From positions 1 through 64,000 of the forward strand of contig JBFINP010000003.1 in NCBI GenBank assembly GCA_041611095.1: a stretch of 64,000 bases of DNA, given 5' to 3'. The notes beneath the pieces are model-generated. The model ran no database searches, had not been told where the DNA came from, and saw nothing but the letters and a program-made list of their open reading frames with translations. The stretch is from UBA6912 sp041611095. Lineage in GTDB: Bacteria; Actinomycetota; Acidimicrobiia; Spongiisociales; UBA5794. Below are positions 1 to 7,743 of this stretch, in pieces; positions within the stretch are counted from its first letter, which is position 1; every line of letters starts with the position of its first letter. Made by a program: the position numbers and the translations under genes.

Positions 1-461
1 GGCACTATCGCAACATGCCGGCCACAAACGACAATGGCGTCGGGGTAGATGTGTCGCTGGAACGCCTCGGTTCCCTCCGCCGTCGTCAGCAGCCCCAGCA
101 CCGAGGTGGGATGCGTATGACCGACCCATTGCGACGCGGTCTCGGAGTAGCAGACGGCATGGAGAAAGGTCTCGACACTGGGGCGCCTGTGCGCCGGGTC
201 GTGCGGCGGTACTTCGGCCGCTTCTTCGACTGGGCTCAGCGAGTCGTCGTCGACGAGCTTCAGCGATTGGTCCAGGTCGATGCGGGTGCAGTCGGCTGCC
301 GTCAGCTGAGCCATCCTTGCTCCCGAGGCCTTGATCCAAAACGAGTCGTCTCTCTGCCGGACGCTGGCGTTGCCTTCGCCGAGGATCGTCAGCCCCAAGT
401 CCTCGCGCCCCAACCAGTGGGACAGGGTCACGAGCTCTTGGACGAGTTGGTGCTGCGTCAC
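1..461 (-). CDS. Class II aldolase/adducin family protein (partial, C-terminus beyond window)
   Basis: This is the N-terminal 153 residues of a zinc-dependent class II (fuculose/rhamnulose-phosphate type) aldolase, which would cleave a ketose 1-phosphate to DHAP and an aldehyde. Visible marks are the phosphate-loop GEGNAS (about 28-33), IKASGAR (43-49), the catalytic-type glutamate E97 in RPSVETFLH and the zinc ligands H115/H117 in GHTHP. The GTG start at 461 overlaps the TGA stop of the upstream kinase gene (GTGA), so the two are translationally coupled. Following a rhamnulokinase, rhamnulose-1-phosphate aldolase is the likeliest role, but substrate cannot be read from the fragment. The gene runs off the left edge of the window. 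Confidence 0.85.
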   Translation of the reverse strand, partial: MTQHQLVQELVTLSHWLGREDLGLTILGEGNASVRQRDDSFWIKASGARMAQLTAADCTRIDLDQSLKLVDDDSLSPVEEAAEVPPHDPAHRRPSVETFLHAVCYSETASQWVGHTHPTSVLGLLTTAEGTEAFQRHIYPDAIVVCGRHVAIV

Positions 462-1945
462 AGGATCTCCATGTCGGCCAAGCGAGCATACGCTCCGGAC
501 CATGCGTCCTCGTTGCCGGGAACCAAGATCGTGGAGGGATAGGTGCTGCGGACGAGGGCCCTTGCTCTCTCCACGCCGCTGAGCTCTCCGGCCGTCATCA
601 TCTGCACGAGTACGTTGCCGATCGCAGTGGTTTCGCTGGGTCCGGTCGCAACCGGACGCCCGATTGCGTCGGCCGTCATCTGGTTGAGCAGCTCGTTGCG
701 GGATCCGCCGCCGACGATGTGGAGTCCGGCGATGGGGCGGCCGGTGACCTGTTCCAAATCGTCCAGGGCCCGCCGGCACGACATGGCGAGGCCCTCGAGG
801 ATCATCCGAGCGATCTCGCCGTGGGTCTGGGGTTCGGCTTGTCCGGTCTCGACGCAGTAGCGGCGGATGCGATTCGGCATGTCGCCGGGCTCGACAAACC
901 TCGCATCGGTGGTGTCGATGGCTGCCAGAAACGGTGGTGACGCCGCTGCCGCGGCCACCACGGCGTCGTGGCTCAGGCTGAGCCCTTCACTCGAGAACTG
1001 TCGCATGCATTCCTGCAGCAGCCAGAGGCCCGGCAGGTTCTTCATCGTCAGGAACCGGCCCCCAAAGCCTCCCTCGTTGGTGATTCCCAAGGACTCGTTC
1101 CGCGGGTCGAGGGACGGCGCGCTCGACTCGACGCCGATGATCGACCACGTGCCGGAACTCAGGAATGCCCAGTCCGCGCCAGCGAGGGGCACGGCAACTA
1201 CCGAGGACGCCGTGTCGTGACTCGCCCCGGAGATGACCTGAACGTCGTTCCTCTCGAGCGTGCGAGCCGTCGGACCGCTGAGCTCGCCGAGCGCAGTGCC
1301 GGGCGGGATGATGTCGCCGAGCAGCGCCGTGGGGAGTCCCAACGATTCGATTGTGCCGGTGGCCCACTGCCCCGTGCGTGCGTCGACCATCTGGCTGGTG
1401 GTTGCGATGGTGTACTCGTTCGTCATGACACCGCTCAGCCAGTAACTCATCACGTCTGGGACCAGGAGGAGACGACTCGCCCGCGCCAGCAATGCCGGAT
1501 CGTGGCGCGCCGCCCAGTACAGCTGGAAGATCGTGTTGATCGGCATGGTGCTGACGCCCGTGGTCGCATAGAGCTCGTGCGGGGGGATGATGCTGAAGAC
1601 TTCGGCGGGCACGCCGGTAACGCGGGAATCTCGGTACGAGTAGGCGAGGTCGACCAAGTCGCCGGCGTCGTCCACGAGCCCATAGTCCACGCCCCAGGCG
1701 TCGACTGAGACACGACGGAAGCGGCTTCCGAACGTGCGCTGAGCCACGGCCAACCCGATGAGGATCTCGGCGAACAGTCCCTTCAGATCCCAACGCAGCG
1801 TCGAGCCGTGCGGTACGGGTGCGTTGTCGAATCGATGCAGCTCGGTGAGCTCGAGGTGGTCACCGTCGATTCGTCCTGCGATCACGCGCCCGTTGGAGGC
1901 TCCGAGATCCACCGCCATCGAGACCGCCGATTCGCTGGCGCTCAC
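458..1945 (-). CDS. rhaB: Rhamnulokinase-like FGGY sugar kinase
   Basis: FGGY-family carbohydrate kinase of about 495 residues that would phosphorylate L-rhamnulose (or a close deoxyketose) with ATP in the cytoplasm. RhaB-like signatures are VDLGASNGRVIAG near the N-terminus, VDAWGVDYGLVDD, INTIFQLYWA, PDVMSYWLSG and the GASHDTASSV loop holding the catalytic aspartate, followed by the SSGTWS ATP-site segment. The reading frame is open to 2047, but the extra N-terminus is Arg/Ser-rich and unlike the family. I chose GTG 1945, which has a GGAG upstream; ATG 1918 is an alternative. It is coupled to the class II aldolase and lies 159 bp downstream of a second kinase. No isomerase gene is visible in the window. 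Confidence 0.85.
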   Translation of the reverse strand: MSASESAVSMAVDLGASNGRVIAGRIDGDHLELTELHRFDNAPVPHGSTLRWDLKGLFAEILIGLAVAQRTFGSRFRRVSVDAWGVDYGLVDDAGDLVDLAYSYRDSRVTGVPAEVFSIIPPHELYATTGVSTMPINTIFQLYWAARHDPALLARASRLLLVPDVMSYWLSGVMTNEYTIATTSQMVDARTGQWATGTIESLGLPTALLGDIIPPGTALGELSGPTARTLERNDVQVISGASHDTASSVVAVPLAGADWAFLSSGTWSIIGVESSAPSLDPRNESLGITNEGGFGGRFLTMKNLPGLWLLQECMRQFSSEGLSLSHDAVVAAAAASPPFLAAIDTTDARFVEPGDMPNRIRRYCVETGQAEPQTHGEIARMILEGLAMSCRRALDDLEQVTGRPIAGLHIVGGGSRNELLNQMTADAIGRPVATGPSETTAIGNVLVQMMTAGELSGVERARALVRSTYPSTILVPGNEDAWSGAYARLADMEIL

Positions 1946-2104
1946 GCTCTCCGCTCCGGGCGGCGCTGCCGAGGCGCCCCGCCTGGTGCGGCTGTCGCTC
2001 CGTGCGGCATGGTGCGTCCGCCTCCTCGTCGATACGGTACGAGCCACGGCCAGAGTACGAGCGACTCATGCGTGCCCGCAAAGGCGAGTCGTGGCCAACG
2101 CCGA

Positions 2105-3751
2105 CTAGGCCATCAGAGCGCGGTAGGCGGTGAAGTCGTCATACATCCGCTTGAACACGGCGTACTTCTTGTGGTGATACTCACCGACCGCTCCACCTGC
2201 CGGTTCCACGATGTGGCGGATGCCGCTCATCCCCTCCATAGCCTCGGCCACACTCGAGTAGGCCCCGGCAGCCGATGCGGCCAGCATGGCCGCCCCCAAG
2301 AGCACCGCCTCGGCCTCCTTTGGCAGGATGATGCGGCACCCCGTGGCGTCGGCGTGCTCCCGCAGGTACACGTCGTTGTGGGCGCTGCCTCCGGTGGCGA
2401 TCATCGTGTCGATGGCGTAGCCGGCACCGTTCAAGCTCTCCAGAATGTGCCGGGTCCCGTAGGCCAGGGATTGGATCGCAGCCAGGTACAGGACCGCCAG
2501 ACCGTCCACCGAATCGTCGAGGCTCAGCCCTGCAACCATGCCGCGGAGCGATGCGTCGGCCCGCGGGGATCGGTTGCCATGGAAGTACGGGAGGACGTGC
2601 AAGTCACGGGTGGCGGCTGCCGGGAAGTCGAGCGATGCGGTCAGCTGCTCCAGCTGTTCGTTGAGCACGTCGTGGACGGTCACCCCGCGATGTGCCGCCT
2701 GCTTGGCGAGCTCCTCGCCCCGGTGATGCGAACCGATGACGTGGTCGAGCAGGGCCCCAGTTGCGGTCTGTCCCCCCTCGGTCAGCCACATCCCGGGTAG
2801 CAGCGCGGAGTAGTACGGCCCCCACACGCCCTCCACGTATCTCGGATCGGGTGACACCGCCATGTGACAGGTCGACGTGCCGCAGATCAGAGCGAGTCGC
2901 TTGCTGAGATCGATCGCTTCACCGTCGCCGACGTCGGTGCCGAGGAGCCCGATTCCACCGGCGTGCGCATCGATCACCGGCACCGCCACTGCGATCCCTG
3001 CTCGAAGGCCGAGTTGATCGGCGGCTTCTTCGCTGAGCGGGCCGTGCAGGTCCCCCACGGCGCTCACCGCAGAGCCGATGCGAGCGTATCCCTCTTCGGC
3101 GAGGTCACCGAGGCCGATCGCTTCGAAGTAGGCCGCTCGCCAGCCCGGCTCTGCGCCGCGGGTCTCGCTGGCAACGTAGGTCCACTTGCAGACTGTCGTG
3201 CACAGCGACCGGGCCGAGATTCCTGTGGCGCGCCACGCCAAGAAGTCTGCGAGGTCGAAGAATCCACCGGCACGTTGCCACACCTGCGGCATGTTCTGCT
3301 TCAGCCACAGGAGCTTCGGGGTCTGCATCTCGGGCGACATCACGCCGCCTACGTAGCGCAGAACGTCGTCGCCGCCTCGGGTGATCGCGGCCGCCTGCTC
3401 CGTGGCCCGGTGGTCCATCCACACGATCACGTTCCGGTCGTCGTCTCCAGACCGGCTGACGGTTACCGGTGCACCATCCGCATCCAGTACGACCAGCGAA
3501 CACGCCGCATCGAACCCGACACCGGCGACGCCGGCCGGGTCGACATCGCCCGATTCGAGAGCGGCGCGTAGGGCGGCGACGACCGCATCCCAGATCTGGT
3601 CTGAGGACTGCTCGTAGAAATCCGGCTCAGGATTCCACGTCTCGAAGGGCTGAACGCCGATGCCGTAGAGGCGACCGGAGCGGTCGAACACGCCGGCGCG
3701 GGCACTGCCGGTTCCGACGTCGACTCCGACGTAGAACGATTGCTCCGTCAC
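2105..3751 (-). CDS. FGGY-family pentulose kinase (D-ribulokinase-like)
   Basis: A 548-residue FGGY carbohydrate kinase. The N-terminal lobe has GVDVGTGSARAGVF (about 9-22), GFDAACSLVVLD and VIVWMDHRA. The C-terminal lobe has the catalytic-base region PVIDAHAGGIGLLG and GTSTCHMAVS. The DHRA and GTSTCHM wording matches the D-ribulokinase (YpCarbK-like) branch rather than xylulokinase; this is recognition from memory, not a search. It is first in a minus-strand run with rhamnulokinase and aldolase, and it diverges from the sugar ABC importer over a 159-bp intergenic region. That region holds a small palindrome, CAACTAAGTTG, at 3839-3849, which could be a regulator site but is weak evidence. Confidence 0.85.
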   Translation of the reverse strand: MTEQSFYVGVDVGTGSARAGVFDRSGRLYGIGVQPFETWNPEPDFYEQSSDQIWDAVVAALRAALESGDVDPAGVAGVGFDAACSLVVLDADGAPVTVSRSGDDDRNVIVWMDHRATEQAAAITRGGDDVLRYVGGVMSPEMQTPKLLWLKQNMPQVWQRAGGFFDLADFLAWRATGISARSLCTTVCKWTYVASETRGAEPGWRAAYFEAIGLGDLAEEGYARIGSAVSAVGDLHGPLSEEAADQLGLRAGIAVAVPVIDAHAGGIGLLGTDVGDGEAIDLSKRLALICGTSTCHMAVSPDPRYVEGVWGPYYSALLPGMWLTEGGQTATGALLDHVIGSHHRGEELAKQAAHRGVTVHDVLNEQLEQLTASLDFPAAATRDLHVLPYFHGNRSPRADASLRGMVAGLSLDDSVDGLAVLYLAAIQSLAYGTRHILESLNGAGYAIDTMIATGGSAHNDVYLREHADATGCRIILPKEAEAVLLGAAMLAASAAGAYSSVAEAMEGMSGIRHIVEPAGGAVGEYHHKKYAVFKRMYDDFTAYRALMA

Positions 3752-3910
3752 CGCTCAGCCTCCGTCCAGGATCGATGCGAAAGCCTACCCAGACCACGTC
3801 GTGGCTGCCTTAGGCCGCAATGCGTGGGCCATCCCCGTCAACTAAGTTGTCCAGATGCACCGTGGGTTCCCGAACCGGACGGTGTTTGCTCCGCCACAAA
3901 AGGAGAGACA

Positions 3911-5467
3911 GTGAACCACCGACTGTCGAGATTCAGGTTTCTTGCCTTGATCGCCATCTTCGCCCTCATCGCTGCCGCCTGCAGCGGCGACGATGACACC
4001 ACGACCGGGGACGACACCGGAGACACCACGGCCGATACCGATGCCCCCGCGACGACGCAGGCTGCCGGCGACATGCAGTTCGATGGCGTCGAGGTCGAGG
4101 TGTTGACGTTCACCGGCCCCCAGATCGCCGAGCCGCTGCAGCGTCGGGCGCCCGATTTCGAGGCGTTGACGGGTGCCAGGGTCAACGTGACCACGGTCCC
4201 GTTCTCGGAGCTGTTCCAGAACATCCTGACCGACGCAGCAACGGGGACGAACAGCTTCGATGCTTGGGTCTTCGCTCCGCAATGGCTCGTCGACTTTGCG
4301 ATCCCGGGTTACGTCGAGGACCTGACCGACCGAGTCAACAACGACCCCGACATCGCATGGGACGATGTGGCTCCCTTCTTCCGTGACTTCTCGGCGACCT
4401 ACGAGGGCACGATTCGTGCGATTCCGCTCGACGGTGACTTCCACATGGTCTACTACCGGACGGACGTGCTGGAAGCGGCCGGGCTGGAGCCACCCCAGAC
4501 GTGGGACGACTACCTCGCCGTCGCGGCGGCAGTCAACGGTCAAGACATGAACGAGGACGGCGAGGCGGACTACGGAAGTTGCATCTCCAAGGCACGTGGT
4601 CAGCAGTCGTACTGGTGGATCACATCGATCGCAGCTCCGTTCATCCAGAGCCAAGGCACTGCGTCTGGGGCCTTCTTCGACCTCGAGACCTTCGACCCAC
4701 TCGTCAACAACGAGGGTTTCATCCGAGCCCTCGAGATCTACGGTGAGACGGGCGACTACGGGCCGCCCGATGAGTCCAACCTCGGTGTTGGCGATACTCG
4801 TGGCCTGTTCACCGCCGGTCGTTGTGCGCTGACACTCGACTGGGGTGACATCGGAACGCTGGCGCTCGATCCTGAGACATCCGTGGTCCAGGACAAAGTC
4901 GGTGCCGTGATCACTCCAGGCTCCACCCAGGTCATCGACGACAGCGGCGCTCTCGTCGACTGCGATGACACGACCTGCCCATTTGCCATCAACGGCGTCA
5001 ACCATGCGCCATTTGCGTCCTTCGGCGGATGGTCGGGCGGGATCAACGCAGCCGCCGACCCTCAAGTCAAGGATGCGGCGTTTGCGTTCCTGTCGTACAT
5101 GACACAACCGGAACAGGCGAACTCCGATGTGACGATCGGCATCACCGGCTTCAATCCCTACCGGGTCTCACAGTTCGAAAACATGGACTTGTGGCTCGAG
5201 GCGGGGATGAGCGAGGCGGCGGCTGACAGCTATCTCGGGGCTATCGCCGATAGCCTGAACAACCCGAACATGGTTCTCGATCTGCGGGTCCCACAGAACC
5301 AGCGTTATCAGCAGACGGTGCTCGACACGATCCTGGCGCAGTTCGTCGCCGGAGAGTTGACCGCAGCGGAGGCCGCCGCTGAGATCTTCAGCCAATGGCA
5401 AGAGATCACAGAAGAGCTCGGGCGCGACGCTCAGCTAGCGGCCTACAAGAGCACGCTCGGCTCGTGA
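3911..5467 (+). CDS. Sugar ABC transporter substrate-binding lipoprotein (family 1)
   Basis: A 518-residue extracellular solute-binding protein of the sugar (MalE/UgpB) type. Residues 1-24 form a lipoprotein signal with the lipobox ending at Cys24 (IAAAC), followed by an acidic Thr-rich linker and the binding domain (fragments such as GAVITPG and PFASFGGWSGGINAA). The reading frame is open from 3740, but GTG 3911 is preceded by AAAGGAGAG and directly begins the signal peptide. A strong hairpin follows the stop, and then come two permease genes. The protein would capture a sugar or polyol at the outer membrane face for the importer. The nearby rhamnulokinase, FucU and kinase genes suggest a deoxysugar or polyol ligand, which is inference. 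Confidence 0.9.
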   Translation: MNHRLSRFRFLALIAIFALIAAACSGDDDTTTGDDTGDTTADTDAPATTQAAGDMQFDGVEVEVLTFTGPQIAEPLQRRAPDFEALTGARVNVTTVPFSELFQNILTDAATGTNSFDAWVFAPQWLVDFAIPGYVEDLTDRVNNDPDIAWDDVAPFFRDFSATYEGTIRAIPLDGDFHMVYYRTDVLEAAGLEPPQTWDDYLAVAAAVNGQDMNEDGEADYGSCISKARGQQSYWWITSIAAPFIQSQGTASGAFFDLETFDPLVNNEGFIRALEIYGETGDYGPPDESNLGVGDTRGLFTAGRCALTLDWGDIGTLALDPETSVVQDKVGAVITPGSTQVIDDSGALVDCDDTTCPFAINGVNHAPFASFGGWSGGINAAADPQVKDAAFAFLSYMTQPEQANSDVTIGITGFNPYRVSQFENMDLWLEAGMSEAAADSYLGAIADSLNNPNMVLDLRVPQNQRYQQTVLDTILAQFVAGELTAAEAAAEIFSQWQEITEELGRDAQLAAYKSTLGS

Positions 5468-5475
5468 CGGTCGAT

Positions 5476-5514
5476 CACTCGGGGCCCGGGCGCATCGCTT
5501 CCGGGCCCCGAGTG
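5476..5514. terminator. Strong 14-bp hairpin between binding-protein and permease genes
   Basis: A perfect inverted repeat, CACTCGGGGCCCGG at 5476-5489 and its complement at 5501-5514, encloses an 11-nt loop. It begins 8 bp after the binding-protein stop and ends 14 bp before the first permease start. There is no T-run, so it is more likely an mRNA-stabilising or attenuating hairpin that favours the abundant binding protein than a full terminator. Confidence 0.7.
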
Positions 5515-5528
5515 CCAACCCACCGCTG

Positions 5529-6683
5529 ATGGCTTTGCCCGATGCGATCGACGCTCGGCGTGCGCCGCGGAGCGCTGGGGAACGGACGCTGTTTCCTCGC
5601 GAAGCTTCCACCCGCCGCCTGCTGACTTCCCCGGCGGTGGTGCTGGTGATCCTGCTCAGCATCTTTCCGCTGATCATCTCGGCGTATCTGGCGTTCTCGC
5701 GGTTTCAGTTCGTATCCGACGGGTTCGACATCACGTTCACCGGGCTCGACAACTTCCGCAAGCTGCTGACGGGCAGCCAGAGCCGGCGATTCGTCGGAAG
5801 GATCGGCACGATCCCCTGGTGGGGGTGGCTTGCCCTGGTGGGCTTCGTCGGCTCCATGGCATGGACCGGGGTTCGGGCGGTTCGCTCGGCACCCGCGAAG
5901 CGGGTGCGCATCGCCGTCTCGCGAAGCGTGGTGACGATCGCAGGCACCGCGTTGCTGGCCCTGATGATCCAAACGCTCCAGGGTGACGGTCTGCCGGGAT
6001 CGGTCGTCGTCACTCTTGTCTTCGTTCTCGCCGGTGTGGCGCTCCAGTACACCTTGGGGCTCGGTCTGGCGATGGCCGCGTCCCAGCCGCTCCGTGGCAA
6101 GCGCTTCTTTCGCGCAGTGTTCCTGATACCGATGACGATCACACCGGTGGGCGCCGCCTACATGTTCCGCATGATCTCCGATACGGGGAAGGGGCCGCTC
6201 GAGCCTCTGTGGTCGTTCTTCTTCGGCGCCGGGCAATACACGTGGGTGGACAACCCCTGGGGCGCCAGGATCGCGATCATCGTGGCCGACACATGGCAGT
6301 GGACGCCCTTCATGTTCATCATCCTGGTGGCCGCGGTTGAGAGCGTGCCGGACGCGCTTCTCGAAGCGGCCAAGGTAGACGGTGCCAAGGCCTGGCATCA
6401 GTTCCGCTACGTCACCCTCCCGATGATTGCCCCGGTGTCGCTGACGCTGCTGCTCATCCGCTCGATCGAAGCGTTCAAGATCATCGATCTGCCACAGGTG
6501 CTCACCGGCGGCGGACCCGGCACGGCCACGGAGTCTCTGGCATTAGGGGCCGTGCTCGAGTGGCGGGCATTGAATCTGGGCGGCTCTGCCGCCATCTCGT
6601 ACGCGATGCTCGTGCTCACGACCTTCTTCGCCCTCATCCTCGTCAACTACGGCCACCGTCGTGCGGTGGCCGCCATCTCATGA
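5529..6683 (+). CDS. Sugar ABC transporter permease (MalF/UgpA-like) with extra membrane hairpin
   Basis: A 384-residue inner-membrane permease of the binding-protein-dependent sugar family. TM1 is around 33-55, and the EAA loop that docks the ATPase lies at about 279-298 (EAAKVDGAKAWHQF ... LP). Compared with a usual ~290-300-residue MalF/UgpA subunit it is about 85 residues long: between TM1 and the core there are two additional hydrophobic stretches (about 95-115 and 135-155) joined by a basic loop. It lies downstream of the binding protein past a hairpin, and its TGA overlaps the ATG of the second permease. No ATPase gene follows, so the pair probably uses a shared MsiK-type ATPase encoded elsewhere. 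Confidence 0.9.
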   Translation: MALPDAIDARRAPRSAGERTLFPREASTRRLLTSPAVVLVILLSIFPLIISAYLAFSRFQFVSDGFDITFTGLDNFRKLLTGSQSRRFVGRIGTIPWWGWLALVGFVGSMAWTGVRAVRSAPAKRVRIAVSRSVVTIAGTALLALMIQTLQGDGLPGSVVVTLVFVLAGVALQYTLGLGLAMAASQPLRGKRFFRAVFLIPMTITPVGAAYMFRMISDTGKGPLEPLWSFFFGAGQYTWVDNPWGARIAIIVADTWQWTPFMFIILVAAVESVPDALLEAAKVDGAKAWHQFRYVTLPMIAPVSLTLLLIRSIEAFKIIDLPQVLTGGGPGTATESLALGAVLEWRALNLGGSAAISYAMLVLTTFFALILVNYGHRRAVAAIS

Positions 6684-7738
6684 GTACCGCACCGACGGAG
6701 CTCCGCGAGACGGCTGCCGGTGCCACCAGGAGGCGGAGCGCGCTCGGCTTGTCGCGTCGCAGCACGGTCGGCGTGTACGTCGTACTCATCTTCTGGACGC
6801 TGGTCGTGCTGTTCCCGATCTACTGGATCGCAACGACATCGCTGAAATCGCCGCTCGACGTCAACTCGGGCCCCGTGTATCTGCCGGGGGTCGACTACGA
6901 GCCGACGCTCGATGCATGGGATTGGGCACTGAACACCGAGGGAAACCAAACCCGACGCGCCTTTGTGAATACCTTGGTCGTCGGTGTCGTGAGCGCAGTG
7001 ATCACCGTAGCGGTTGGCGCTGCCGCGTCCTACGGGCTGTCCCGAATGCAGTATCGGCCGAGACTGTCTTCGGTCGCCGCCTTCATCGGATCCGGCGTCT
7101 TGGCCGTGTTCCTCATCGTGCTGGGCCTCCCGTGGCCAACTGCCGTACTCGTCTGGACCGCCGTGTTTGCCGCGTCGGTGGCGACATGGGCTCGGCGCTA
7201 CCAATTCCGCCTGACCAACGACGACATTGCGTTCTGGCTCATCTCGCAGCGCATCCTGCCTCCGATCGCCATCGTGCTCCCCCTCTTCGTGTTCTTCCAG
7301 CAGATCGACCTGCTCGACACCCAACTGGCCTTGATCATCACCTACGTCGGCGCCAACCTGCCAATTGCGATCTGGCTACTCCGCGACTTCTTCGCCAACA
7401 TCCCGATCGACCTCGAGGAGGCGGCGGCGATCGAAGGCGCCACGCGCTTTCAGGCGCTGCGCAAGATCATCCTGCCCCTTGCGGTACCCGGCCTGGTGGC
7501 GACATTCCTGTTCATCCTTGTCTTTGCGTGGAACGAGTTCCTGATCGCAACAGTGCTCAGCTCGGCAGACGCTCAGACCATGCCGCTCCTGGTGGTGTCC
7601 CAGAACGCCACCCGGGGCCCACAATGGTGGAACATGTCGGTGCTGATAATCATCATGTCGGTGCCCGTCATCGCAATGGCGATCTTCCTGGAGCGCTACA
7701 TCGCCCGCGGCCTTCTCGTGGGTGCCGTCAAGCACTGA
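6680..7738 (+). CDS. Sugar ABC transporter permease (MalG/UgpE-like) with extra membrane hairpin
   Basis: A 352-residue partner permease. TM1 is at the N-terminus (VYVVLIFWTLVVLFPIYWI) and the EAA loop is near the C-terminus (EEAAAIEGATRFQALRKIILP). ATG 6680 overlaps the upstream stop (ATGA). The reading frame is open further upstream, but that would overlap the first permease deeply. Like its partner it is longer than usual: about 50 residues with two hydrophobic segments (from SSVAAFIGSG to VATWARR) interrupt the region where MalG-type proteins normally go straight from an RxxF/Y loop to the next helix. It ends convergently with the E1 gene, 5 bp away. Confidence 0.9.
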   Translation: MSTAPTELRETAAGATRRRSALGLSRRSTVGVYVVLIFWTLVVLFPIYWIATTSLKSPLDVNSGPVYLPGVDYEPTLDAWDWALNTEGNQTRRAFVNTLVVGVVSAVITVAVGAAASYGLSRMQYRPRLSSVAAFIGSGVLAVFLIVLGLPWPTAVLVWTAVFAASVATWARRYQFRLTNDDIAFWLISQRILPPIAIVLPLFVFFQQIDLLDTQLALIITYVGANLPIAIWLLRDFFANIPIDLEEAAAIEGATRFQALRKIILPLAVPGLVATFLFILVFAWNEFLIATVLSSADAQTMPLLVVSQNATRGPQWWNMSVLIIIMSVPVIAMAIFLERYIARGLLVGAVKH

Positions 7739-7743
7739 ACACG

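Noticed and set aside
3839..3849. CAACTAAGTTG palindrome upstream of the sugar importer
   Set aside because: Short and single; no second copy and no sugar regulator gene nearby, so not listed as an operator.
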